Positions 23,435 to 29,408 of a DNA stretch of 29,408 nucleotides are shown piece by piece. The notes beneath the pieces are model-generated. The model did no database searches and was not told where the DNA came from. It was given only the letters and a program-made list of their open reading frames with translations. Source of the stretch: an uncultured Burkholderiales bacterium (GTDB lineage: Bacteria > Pseudomonadota > Gammaproteobacteria > Burkholderiales > Burkholderiaceae_C); the NCBI GenBank assembly GCA_937927685.1, contig CALBSC010000025.1, forward strand, positions 1 through 29,408, in the 5' to 3' direction. How positions within the stretch are numbered: position 1 is the stretch's first letter; each line of letters starts with the position of its first letter. The translations under genes were made by a program, and so were the position numbers.

Positions 23435-24657
23435 CGTCTCACCAGGCCGCCACGCTGGGCGACCTCATCCGGGAGCGTCGGTTCTTTCGCTACTGGCTGT
23501 CCCGCGTCACGGCAGCCATGGCCACCCAAATGCTCATGGTCGCCATGGCCTGGCACATGTACGACCTGACCGCCAACGCCTGGGACCTGGGACTCGTGGG
23601 CCTGGTCCAGTTCGTGCCGGCCTTGCTCCTGGCCTTGCTGGCCGGGCATGTGGCCGACCGTTGGCCACGCGGTCGCATCATCGTGCTGTGCCTGCTCGGG
23701 CAGGCGCTGGTGGCGGCGGTGCTGCTCCAGGCCACCTGGGCCGATGCGCTCAGTCGGGACCTGCTTCTGGGCCTGTCACTGGCGATGGGCGCTATCCGGG
23801 CTTTTCAGATGCCGGCCTCCCAAGCCTTGCTGCCAGCCCTGGTGTCCGCGAGCCTGTTGCCCCGGGCCATGGCGTTCAGTTCAGCCGGATTGCAGGCCGC
23901 CATTCTGGGCGGACCGGCGCTGGGCGGTTTTGTCTTTGCACTGGGCGCTGTTGTGGTGTATGCCCTGAGCCTCGCGCTGTTGGGGGTCGCCATCGTGGCC
24001 TTGATGCGGCTGTCCCTGCCGCATCGTCAAGCGGCCCCCGAGCCCATGACGGTGACGTCGGTGCTGGCCGGCGTGCTTTTTGTCTGGCGGCACAAGTTGT
24101 TGCTGGGCGGCTTTTCGCTGGATTTGTTCGCGGTCTTGCTGGGCGGTGCCACGGCTTTGCTGCCCATGTATGCCAAAGACATCTTGCAGGTAGGCCCCTG
24201 GGGCCTGGGTTTGTTGCGGGCGTCGCCTGCCGCGGGTGCCCTGATCATGTCGCTGGTGCTGACGCGTTGGCCCTTGCAGCGTCACGTGGGTCGGTGTTTG
24301 ATGGTCTCGGTCGGCTTGTTTGGGGTGTCGATCGCGGTGTTCGCGCTGTCCACTGTGTTTTGGCTGTCGATGCTGGCCCTGGTGTTCAGCGGTGCGTTCG
24401 ACATGGTGAGCGTGGTGGTGCGGCAGACCCTGATGCAACTGGAAACCCCGGACGAGATGCGTGGGCGGGTCAGTGCGGTCAATTCCATTTTCATCGGGGC
24501 CAGCAACCAGCTGGGCGAATTCGAATCAGGCGCTACAGCAGCCCTGATGGGCCCCGTGGCGGCAGCGTTGGTAGGTGGCGTCGGCACGGTCCTGGTGGCG
24601 CTGCTGTGGACCCGGCTGTTTCCGGGCCTGGCGCGGCGAGACCGCATGAGCAGTTGA
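23431..24657 (+). CDS. MFS transporter (EntS/MFS_3-like)
   Basis: Major facilitator membrane protein of 408 residues with about 12 hydrophobic segments. The N-terminal end FRYWLSRVTAAMATQMLMVAMAWHMYDLT is typical of the EntS-type MFS_3 group. Motif A-like GHVADRWPRGRIIV (loop 2-3) and the C-terminal DEMRGRVSAVNSIFIGASNQLGEFESG are also characteristic. The GTG at 23431 overlaps the hydroxylase stop (GTGA) and has GGGAGG at 23418-23423 upstream, which decides this start. As the last gene of the operon it may export the product of the preceding enzymes or a precursor. No siderophore genes are near. Confidence 0.9.
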   Translation: MTSHQAATLGDLIRERRFFRYWLSRVTAAMATQMLMVAMAWHMYDLTANAWDLGLVGLVQFVPALLLALLAGHVADRWPRGRIIVLCLLGQALVAAVLLQATWADALSRDLLLGLSLAMGAIRAFQMPASQALLPALVSASLLPRAMAFSSAGLQAAILGGPALGGFVFALGAVVVYALSLALLGVAIVALMRLSLPHRQAAPEPMTVTSVLAGVLFVWRHKLLLGGFSLDLFAVLLGGATALLPMYAKDILQVGPWGLGLLRASPAAGALIMSLVLTRWPLQRHVGRCLMVSVGLFGVSIAVFALSTVFWLSMLALVFSGAFDMVSVVVRQTLMQLETPDEMRGRVSAVNSIFIGASNQLGEFESGATAALMGPVAAALVGGVGTVLVALLWTRLFPGLARRDRMSS

Positions 24658-24673
24658 CGACCGTCGCCGGTCG
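24658..24673. terminator. Hairpin at the MFS/channel convergent junction
   Basis: CGACCG and CGGTCG flank the loop TCGC, directly behind the MFS stop codon and seven bases from the convergent channel stop. Six strong pairs but no T-run; it could act in both directions. The same kind of GC-rich dyad recurs at other convergent ends in this window. Confidence 0.35.
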
Positions 24674-24679
24674 GTCGAC

Positions 24680-25618
24680 TCAGGCCTTTTCCTTGGCGCG
24701 GCGCTCTTCGTTGACCTGGCGAGCGATGGCGTTCACCTGTTCGTCCGACATGCCGTATTTGGCCTGCAGCACCTTGAGCTTGTTGTGCTCTTCTTCGGTG
24801 ACCACGCCATCGGCCAGCACGGTGCGCACCTCCATCTCGTACAAGGCTTCACGGCGTTGAACCTGCGAGGTGTAGGCCGTGGCCACCACACCGGTCAGGA
24901 TGGCTGCCAGCGCGATTGCGAGGATCTGGGTGACGATGACCAGCACCGTGCCGAGATAGGTGACGGGATCCACGTTTCCCCAGCCTGAAATGATGGTCAG
25001 GATGAACCAGTGCATGGCGGCGGGAATGGAGGGGAAGACCTCGGGCTGGTCGTGCCCCTCGATGATGTAGATCAGCGAAGAGAACAGCAGGCAACTGATC
25101 AGCAGCAGGAAGAGGGCGGATGAGAAAGAATCCCACTCCGATTTGATGGCCTCCAGCATGTCCTCCATCGCACTGTTGTAACGCGAGAGCTTGAAGATCC
25201 GCATCAGGCGGAACATGCGCAACACGCGCAGGTCAGCGCCGGGGAACAGCAACTGCAGGTAGAACGGCACGGTGCTGAAAAAATCCACCAGCCCGAACGG
25301 GCTGAAGACGTATTCCTTGCGGCCTTGCCAGGCGCTGTGCTCCGGTCCGGGATGCTTTTCGCTGTAGGACCAGACGCGCAAGACGTATTCGGCCGAGAAC
25401 ACCACCACACTGGCCAGATCGAAGATGTGAAAGTAGGCCTCATAGGCCTCGTGGATCTCGTGCACCGATTCCAGGATGATGGCGACCACGTTGGCCACCA
25501 CCAGCACGGCAATGAAAATTTCACACGCATGGCTGGCGCGGTCAACCACGGCGCCATCCAGAATTTCGTAGGTCCGGCGACGCAGGCGGGTGAGGGGGCT
25601 CAAAGCGGCGGTGCTCAT
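24680..25618 (-). CDS. Voltage-gated channel-type ion transporter with SGWGN filter
   Basis: Six-helix channel subunit of 312 residues. The S1-S4 voltage sensor covers about 30-147; S4 is ADLRVLRMFRLMRIFKLSRY, with Arg131, 134, 137, 140 and Lys143 every third residue. The pore S5-P-S6 spans about 165-250. The filter position reads TIISGWGNVDP (SGWGN at 211-215) rather than TVGYGD, so selectivity for K+ is doubtful. A C-terminal module (about 255-310, LADGVVTEEEHNKLKVLQAKYG) resembles those of the two neighbouring channels and looks like a TerB/acidic-helix type element. Its start overlaps the upstream channel gene's stop (ATGA), so the two may form a heteromer. Permeant ion unknown. Confidence 0.85.
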   Translation of the reverse strand: MSTAALSPLTRLRRRTYEILDGAVVDRASHACEIFIAVLVVANVVAIILESVHEIHEAYEAYFHIFDLASVVVFSAEYVLRVWSYSEKHPGPEHSAWQGRKEYVFSPFGLVDFFSTVPFYLQLLFPGADLRVLRMFRLMRIFKLSRYNSAMEDMLEAIKSEWDSFSSALFLLLISCLLFSSLIYIIEGHDQPEVFPSIPAAMHWFILTIISGWGNVDPVTYLGTVLVIVTQILAIALAAILTGVVATAYTSQVQRREALYEMEVRTVLADGVVTEEEHNKLKVLQAKYGMSDEQVNAIARQVNEERRAKEKA

Positions 25619-26526
25619 GCGTTGCGCTCCTTGCTCTTGTGGTACTCGTCCAAGATGGATTGCACCTCGTGATCAGACAGCCGGAACTGCTGCTGCAAGC
25701 GTTTCAGGCTGTCGGTCTCGGCTTCGGTCACTTCGCCGTCTTCCAGCACGCGCATGAGTTGCGCCCGGTATGCATGCTTTTTGCGCGACACCTGGGTGGC
25801 AAATGCCGACGCCACGATACCCGTCATGATGGCCGCCATGCACACGCCGAGAAACCCGGTGAGCAAGGCAATGATTTCACCCGCCTTGGTCACCGGCTCG
25901 ACGTTGCCATACCCCGAGGTGATGGTGACGATGGACCAGTAAATGGCGTGAGGAATCGAGCCAAAGGCCTGGGGCTGTTCATGCCCCTCGGCAAAGTGCA
26001 TGAGGGAGGCCGACACAATGGTCGAGATCAGCAGCAGGAACGCGGCCGAGCCAAACGCCCGGCGCTCGGCATAAACGGCGTGTCCCAGGTCCTGCAGGGC
26101 CGTGTTGTATTTGGAGAGCTTGAGAATCCGCAGCAGTCGAAGCACACGCAGGATGCGCAGGTCCAGGGTGGGGAAGAAGACGTGCAGGTAGTGCGGCATG
26201 GTGGCGAAAAAATCCACCAGTCCGAACGGGCTGAACATATAGCCTTTGCGACCGCGCCAGGCGCCGCCTTCTTCGGGTTTGTAGCGCGCGCCCAATGACC
26301 AGATGCGCAACACATACTCGACCGTGAAAAACATCACGCTCCAGAACTCGAGTTCGTGAAAGAAGTCTTTGTAGTCGGCGTGAATTTCAGGAACCGAGTC
26401 CAGGATCACGGCGGAGCAGTTGACCAGCACGACGACCGTGATCATCCATTCCACATACCGGCTGAGAAATTGATTCGGAGACCCGTCAAGAATCTCCATG
26501 ACGGTTCTTTGGTATTTCGAAATCAT
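25615..26526 (-). CDS. Voltage-gated channel-type ion transporter with SGYGN filter
   Basis: Six-helix channel subunit of 303 residues from the ATG at 26526. An in-frame ATG at 26586 would add 20 residues, but a TATACT box lies inside that stretch and a strong hairpin lies just before it, so the shorter start is preferred. The S4 helix is LDLRILRVLRLLRILKLSKY (about 121-140) with regular Arg/Lys. The pore reads TITSGYGNVEP (SGYGN at 204-208): GYG is kept, but the preceding Val appears deleted and Asp is replaced by Asn. The C-terminal module LEDGEVTEAETDSLKRLQQQF (261-281) matches the other two channels. The downstream channel gene overlaps its stop by 4 bp. The ion carried is not clear. Confidence 0.85.
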   Translation of the reverse strand: MISKYQRTVMEILDGSPNQFLSRYVEWMITVVVLVNCSAVILDSVPEIHADYKDFFHELEFWSVMFFTVEYVLRIWSLGARYKPEEGGAWRGRKGYMFSPFGLVDFFATMPHYLHVFFPTLDLRILRVLRLLRILKLSKYNTALQDLGHAVYAERRAFGSAAFLLLISTIVSASLMHFAEGHEQPQAFGSIPHAIYWSIVTITSGYGNVEPVTKAGEIIALLTGFLGVCMAAIMTGIVASAFATQVSRKKHAYRAQLMRVLEDGEVTEAETDSLKRLQQQFRLSDHEVQSILDEYHKSKERNA

Positions 26527-26568
26527 CTTGAAAACAAAGACAGCGCTGGGGCGAAAAGCAAAGCGGCG

Positions 26569-26574
26569 AGTATA
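26569..26574 (-). promoter_or_regulatory. Putative -10 box for the SGYGN/SGWGN channel pair
   Basis: TATACT on the minus strand, 42 bp before the preferred start at 26526. The -35 region (GTGTTG, 26591-26596, 16-bp spacing) is weak. It follows the hairpin at 26596-26615, so these two channel genes could be a separate transcription unit. Confidence 0.35.
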
Positions 26575-26595
26575 GAAGGTCGGCATGACACAACA

Positions 26596-26615
26596 CCGGG
26601 GGCGGCGGCCCCCGG
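26596..26615 (-). terminator. GC-rich hairpin between the channel genes
   Basis: CCGGGGG (26596-26602) pairs perfectly with CCCCCGG (26609-26615) around a 6-base loop. It lies 9 bp after the stop of the two-sensor channel gene. The minus-strand sequence that follows (TGTTGTGTC) is only moderately T-rich. It is probably an intrinsic terminator or attenuator between the two channel units. Confidence 0.5.
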
Positions 26616-26624
26616 CGAGACGTG

Positions 26625-28298
26625 TCAGGCCTTACCTTGGATCTGCCGCCACAACTGCAACTCGCTCTCGGTCAGGCGATCGAGTTCCTTGGCCGTGCTT
26701 TCGAATTCGCCGGCATTCATGTGCAATTCGATTTGACGAATCTCGCTGATGCAGGTCTTGAAATACTCGATGGCATGGGCAGGTCGCTGGGCAATCATGT
26801 GGATGGGCAAGGCCTTGAGGTTTTCCTCAATCTCCTTGTCCTTGATCACCTGATCAATCAAGGCGTTGATTTCGGCCACGCTCAAATGCAGCCGCTTGGC
26901 TTCCTCGCGGATGAACTGGGTTTCCTTGGCTTCAATCTTGCCGTCCTTCAGGATCTTGAACAGGTTGGCTTTCAATCCTTCACGGTCCTTGATCAGTTCA
27001 TCGCTGAAGGCCGAGGCCAGCAGGGCGGCCGGGATGGCAAAGATACCGATACCCAGCAGGGCCAGCACCGAGGTCATGGCCCGGCCCCAGGGGGTCACGG
27101 GTGAAATGTCGCCATAGCCCACCGAAGCCAGGGTGATCACCGCCCAGTAGATCGACTGCGGGATGTTCTCGAACTTCTCGGGTTGCGCCTCGTGCTCCAG
27201 CAGGTAGCCCATGCTGGCCGTGAGGATCAGCAGCAGGCCCATGATGAAGGACGCTGCGCTCATCACCGGCCACTCGCGGGCAATCACCCGGAAGAGCACC
27301 GCGGTCGCATCGCTGTTTCGCGTGAGTTTGAGCAGTCGCGCCAGTCGGAAGATTCGCAGGAAACGCAAGTCGAGCACATGGTGCAGAAACACTTCCAGGT
27401 AGAACGGCACGATGGCCAGGAAGTCAATGAAGGTGGACGGCGACTTGGCCTGGTTGAAGCGACCGGTGATGGCGCCCTGGAACTTCGGGTCTTCCACACA
27501 GGAGTACATGCGCATGCAATATTCCAGGGTGAAGATCGCCACCGCGATGGAATCCAGCACCACGAATTGCAGGTTCAAAATGTAGTGGATGCTCTCGACC
27601 GACTCGAGAATCACCGAGGTCACCGACAGCAGCACCCAGATGGCAATGAAGGTATCAAACAGGTCGTGCAGGGCGCCGCCGTAGGGCGAGGGAAACACCA
27701 GGGCGTGCATGCGCTGGCGGAACGTGCGTCCCTGGTTGGCGCGGACAAACTCGTGGTAGGCCGGAATCAGGATGCGGAACAGCTTGAGAATCCGCAGCAG
27801 TCGCAGGGCCCGCAGCACACGCAAATCCACCGGCAAAAAGGCTTGCAGGTAAAAGGGCGCCACCGCCAGAAAGTCGATGATGGCAAACGGACTGGTGACA
27901 AAGCCCAGCCGCGCGTTGCGCTTCTTTTTGAATTCCTCGTCTTCAGGGGCGAGGTAAAAGCGCAGGGCGTACTCGATGGTGAAAACGATGACCGAGAAGA
28001 CATCGAAATAGTGGAAGAGATGCTTGTTGGGCTCGAAGATCGCGGGGACCTGCTCAAACACCAGGCTGAACAAGTTGGCGACAATCAGGATGCCCAGCCA
28101 TTTGTCAAACGCCTTGAGGTTGTTGCCCGGAATGTTGGGGTCTAAAAGCCAGGAATACAGCCACTTGCGCATGGGCAAGTCGCGCGAGATCTCGGCTTTT
28201 TGTTCCTGTCCCAGCAGTTCAGCGACATCGATGTTGTCGATGTACTGGGTCCTGAACTGAGGCGTCTCGGGCGTGGGGGTTTGGTTCGTGTTGTCCAT
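26625..28298 (-). CDS. Two-voltage-sensor, single-pore K+ channel-type protein
   Basis: Ion channel of 557 residues with an unusual order: sensor, sensor, pore. Sensor 1 (about 62-178) has FTIEYALRFY (S2), SPFAIIDFLAVAPFYLQAF (S3) and S4 VDLRVLRALRLLRILKLFR, with no S5-P-S6 after it. Sensor 2 (about 211-328) repeats the pattern: FTLEYCMRMY, SPSTFIDFLAIVPFYLEVF, S4 LDLRFLRIFRLARLLKLTR. One pore follows (about 345-432) with the canonical filter ASVGYGDISP (392-397). The C-terminal part has LKDGKIEAKETQFIREEAKRLH (450-471), shared with the other channels, then a helical tail to 557. The start has a GAGGA Shine-Dalgarno. It follows the small membrane protein gene by 8 bp. K+ selectivity is expected from the filter. 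Confidence 0.87.
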   Translation of the reverse strand: MDNTNQTPTPETPQFRTQYIDNIDVAELLGQEQKAEISRDLPMRKWLYSWLLDPNIPGNNLKAFDKWLGILIVANLFSLVFEQVPAIFEPNKHLFHYFDVFSVIVFTIEYALRFYLAPEDEEFKKKRNARLGFVTSPFAIIDFLAVAPFYLQAFLPVDLRVLRALRLLRILKLFRILIPAYHEFVRANQGRTFRQRMHALVFPSPYGGALHDLFDTFIAIWVLLSVTSVILESVESIHYILNLQFVVLDSIAVAIFTLEYCMRMYSCVEDPKFQGAITGRFNQAKSPSTFIDFLAIVPFYLEVFLHHVLDLRFLRIFRLARLLKLTRNSDATAVLFRVIAREWPVMSAASFIMGLLLILTASMGYLLEHEAQPEKFENIPQSIYWAVITLASVGYGDISPVTPWGRAMTSVLALLGIGIFAIPAALLASAFSDELIKDREGLKANLFKILKDGKIEAKETQFIREEAKRLHLSVAEINALIDQVIKDKEIEENLKALPIHMIAQRPAHAIEYFKTCISEIRQIELHMNAGEFESTAKELDRLTESELQLWRQIQGKA

Positions 28299-28306
28299 GT
28301 CAATCC

Positions 28307-28894
28307 TCAGAACTCGAGTTCACCGACTTTGATGGGGTAGCCGCCTTTGTCGCAGACCGTCACACGGATCTGCAACTTGCCATCGATGGCGTCTTCCTCT
28401 TTCAGGGGGTTCACCACCATGGGAACCGCAGACCCCGGCGGGGTGGGCACCAGGTTGTTGAAACTGATGGCGCCGCGCGTGGACAGATCCGCCTTGTCAC
28501 ACTTTTCAACGACGTGAACGGGTTTGTCAAAGAAGGTGTTGACCAGACCCTTGAGTTCAGAGGTGGACTGGAGATACGCCAGACAAGCGCCCCAGGTGCC
28601 GGGGATTTTGGCATCCGCATCGGCCCCTTCGGCGGGTTTTTCGGGCTTGACGCCACCTGCACAGGCCTTGGGTTCATAGTCGGCCTCCATGCGCTTGGTG
28701 CCGGCCTCGGTCAACCAGGTCACCCAGGCCTCACCGTTGCGTTTGGTGTCCTCGATGTGCTGGCCTTCCTTGAAATTGAACTGACCCAACCAGATCACAG
28801 CCACCACGACCACGACCATGAAGATCAGGAAGATGATGTCCTTGGTGTTGGGGGCGCCAGAGGCGTTGGGCGGTGCCGAGTCTTGGGTATTCAT
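28307..28894 (-). CDS. Single-pass membrane protein of unknown function
   Basis: Protein of 195 residues that I do not recognise. A short polar N-terminus (about 1-18, rich in Pro, Ala and Ser) is followed by one strong membrane helix, DIIFLIFMVVVVVAVIWLGQ (about 19-38). The rest, about 155 residues, should be periplasmic if the N-terminus stays in the cytosol. It contains four Cys (in KACAGG, GACLAY, EKCDKAD and VTVCDKG), so one or two disulfides are possible. The ATG at 28894 is chosen over a TTG two codons upstream. It ends 8 bp before the two-sensor channel gene and is very likely co-transcribed, so it may be an accessory subunit or extracellular-side partner of the channel. Confidence 0.75.
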   Translation of the reverse strand: MNTQDSAPPNASGAPNTKDIIFLIFMVVVVVAVIWLGQFNFKEGQHIEDTKRNGEAWVTWLTEAGTKRMEADYEPKACAGGVKPEKPAEGADADAKIPGTWGACLAYLQSTSELKGLVNTFFDKPVHVVEKCDKADLSTRGAISFNNLVPTPPGSAVPMVVNPLKEEDAIDGKLQIRVTVCDKGGYPIKVGELEF

Positions 28895-28923
28895 GGGCAA
28901 TGGTAAGTGGCGGTCATTAAGAG

Positions 28924-29029
28924 AACCAAGGCGTCAGCGCTTGATCAAGGGCAATGAGTATGTATCAAAAGTAGCACTTACACCATCTGGCGACTTCCCT
29001 TTAAGCAAATAGGAAAAACCAGGCGTCAG
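28924..29029. promoter_or_regulatory. Spaced direct repeats and palindrome upstream of the channel operon
   Basis: AACCAAGGCGTCAG (28924-28937) and AACCAGGCGTCAG (29017-29029) are direct repeats differing by one base indel, about 93 bp apart. CTTGATCAAG (28940-28949) is a perfect palindrome between them. The gap is also clearly more AT-rich than the flanking genes, as expected for a promoter region. No -35/-10 pair could be assigned. Regulator identity unknown. Confidence 0.35.
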
Positions 29030-29061
29030 GATGTCAGCATTAGGAATTCATTTTTTTCGTT

Positions 29062-29408
29062 TCAGCCATTCTGGCTGCCGCGATGTGCCCAGGCCGTCGT
29101 GTGTTTTTCGATGTAACTGAAGAGCTCGTACATCACCATGGCCATGGCACCCACGACGACCAGCCCGCCAAAGGCCAGGCCCATCTGCATGGCCGAGCCG
29201 GCCGAGATGAGGAGGTAGCCGATCCCTTCGTTGGCCGCCGTCATCTCCGACACGGTGGTGCCCACAAAGGCCAGCGTGATCGCCACCTTGAGTGAACCGT
29301 AGAAATAGGGCATGGAGCGGGGCAGCCCGACCTTGACCAGCACGTCCCAGCGTTTGGCGCCCAGCACCCGCAGCACGTCTTCCAGTTCGGGCTCCAGCGT
29401 GGCCAGAC
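29062..29408 (-). CDS. ABC transporter permease (SsuC/TauC/NrtB-like), N-terminus outside the window
   Basis: C-terminal part (about 115 residues) of a binding-protein-dependent inner-membrane permease, open to the right end of the window. Visible is the EAA-type loop, LEDVLRVLGAKRWDVLVKVGLPRSMPYF, which contacts the ATPase. Then ITLAFVGTTVSEMTAANEGIGYLL, typical of the nitrate/sulfonate/taurine group (compare W-x-x-x-V-x-A-E-x-x-x-x-x-x-G-L-G), a further membrane segment and a short tail. It probably imports a sulfonate, nitrate, pyrimidine precursor or similar compound; the substrate cannot be told from this piece. It lies 167 bp before the channel operon on the same strand. Confidence 0.88.
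   Translation of the reverse strand, partial: LATLEPELEDVLRVLGAKRWDVLVKVGLPRSMPYFYGSLKVAITLAFVGTTVSEMTAANEGIGYLLISAGSAMQMGLAFGGLVVVGAMAMVMYELFSYIEKHTTAWAHRGSQNG

Noticed and set aside
23343..24860. Open frame of 505 codons on the plus strand across the hydroxylase end and MFS gene
   Set aside because: Out of frame with the well-supported MFS protein and rich in Gly/Arg/Ala/Pro with no motif.
24680..26526. Frameshift or sequencing error as cause of the unusual filters
   Set aside because: The reading frame and flanking motifs are intact in both genes and both show the same one-residue shortening.
27183..28145. Open frame of 320 codons opposite the two-sensor channel
   Set aside because: Shadow of the channel gene, made of Gln/His/Glu-rich sequence without a domain.

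Overview
The window is GC-rich, densely coded DNA with no rRNA, tRNA, insertion sequence, prophage or CRISPR array. Gene content suggests a betaproteobacterium, most likely a Burkholderiales/Comamonadaceae-type organism: Liv-type ABC genes, a TRAP-TAXI transporter with fused permease, a MaeB malic enzyme with a phosphotransacetylase-like tail, and TAAAAT-type -10 boxes a few bases before start codons. This placement is inference from gene families and base composition, not a database result. No gap between genes exceeds 300 bp; the largest are 18638-18835, 12724-12902, 28895-29061 and 6982-7099.

Layout. 1-2176 (+): end of a branched-chain amino acid/amide ABC operon (livM', livG, livF). 2221-4694 (-): a response regulator and a 7TM-type sensor kinase with overlapping genes. 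4789-5370 (+): a GDT1/TMEM165-type manganese/calcium transporter. 5378-6981 (-): a D-amino-acid-oxidase-like flavoprotein and a 2Fe-2S ferredoxin, divergent from a GntR/FCD regulator (7100-7777, +) with a TTGTATACAA palindrome between them. 7811-12723 (-): class III aminotransferase, TAXI binding protein and fused TRAP permease, probably one operon. 12903-15197 (+): malic enzyme, overlapped tail-to-tail by a small HTH-only LuxR-type protein. 15536-18637 (-): an EamA exporter behind an unusual thiol dioxygenase fused to four rhodanese domains. 18836-20396 (-): alpha/beta hydrolase and RsuA-like pseudouridine synthase. 20474-24657 (+): four overlapping genes (YVTN beta-propeller, polysaccharide deacetylase, sterol-desaturase-type hydroxylase, MFS transporter). 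24680-28894 (-): three voltage-gated-channel-type proteins and a small membrane-anchored protein. 29062-29408 (-): end of an ABC permease gene.

The most remarkable part is the channel cluster at 24680-28894. One protein has two complete voltage-sensor domains in tandem but only one pore, with a normal K+ filter. The other two have single sensors and altered filters (SGYGN and SGWGN, apparently lacking the filter valine and with Asp replaced by Asn). All three carry a similar short C-terminal acidic helical module. The second standout is the cupin thiol dioxygenase plus four rhodaneses, in which the active-site Cys is present only in domains 2 and 4. The four-gene operon at 20474-24657 has no function I recognise as a unit and is the third candidate for an undescribed system.
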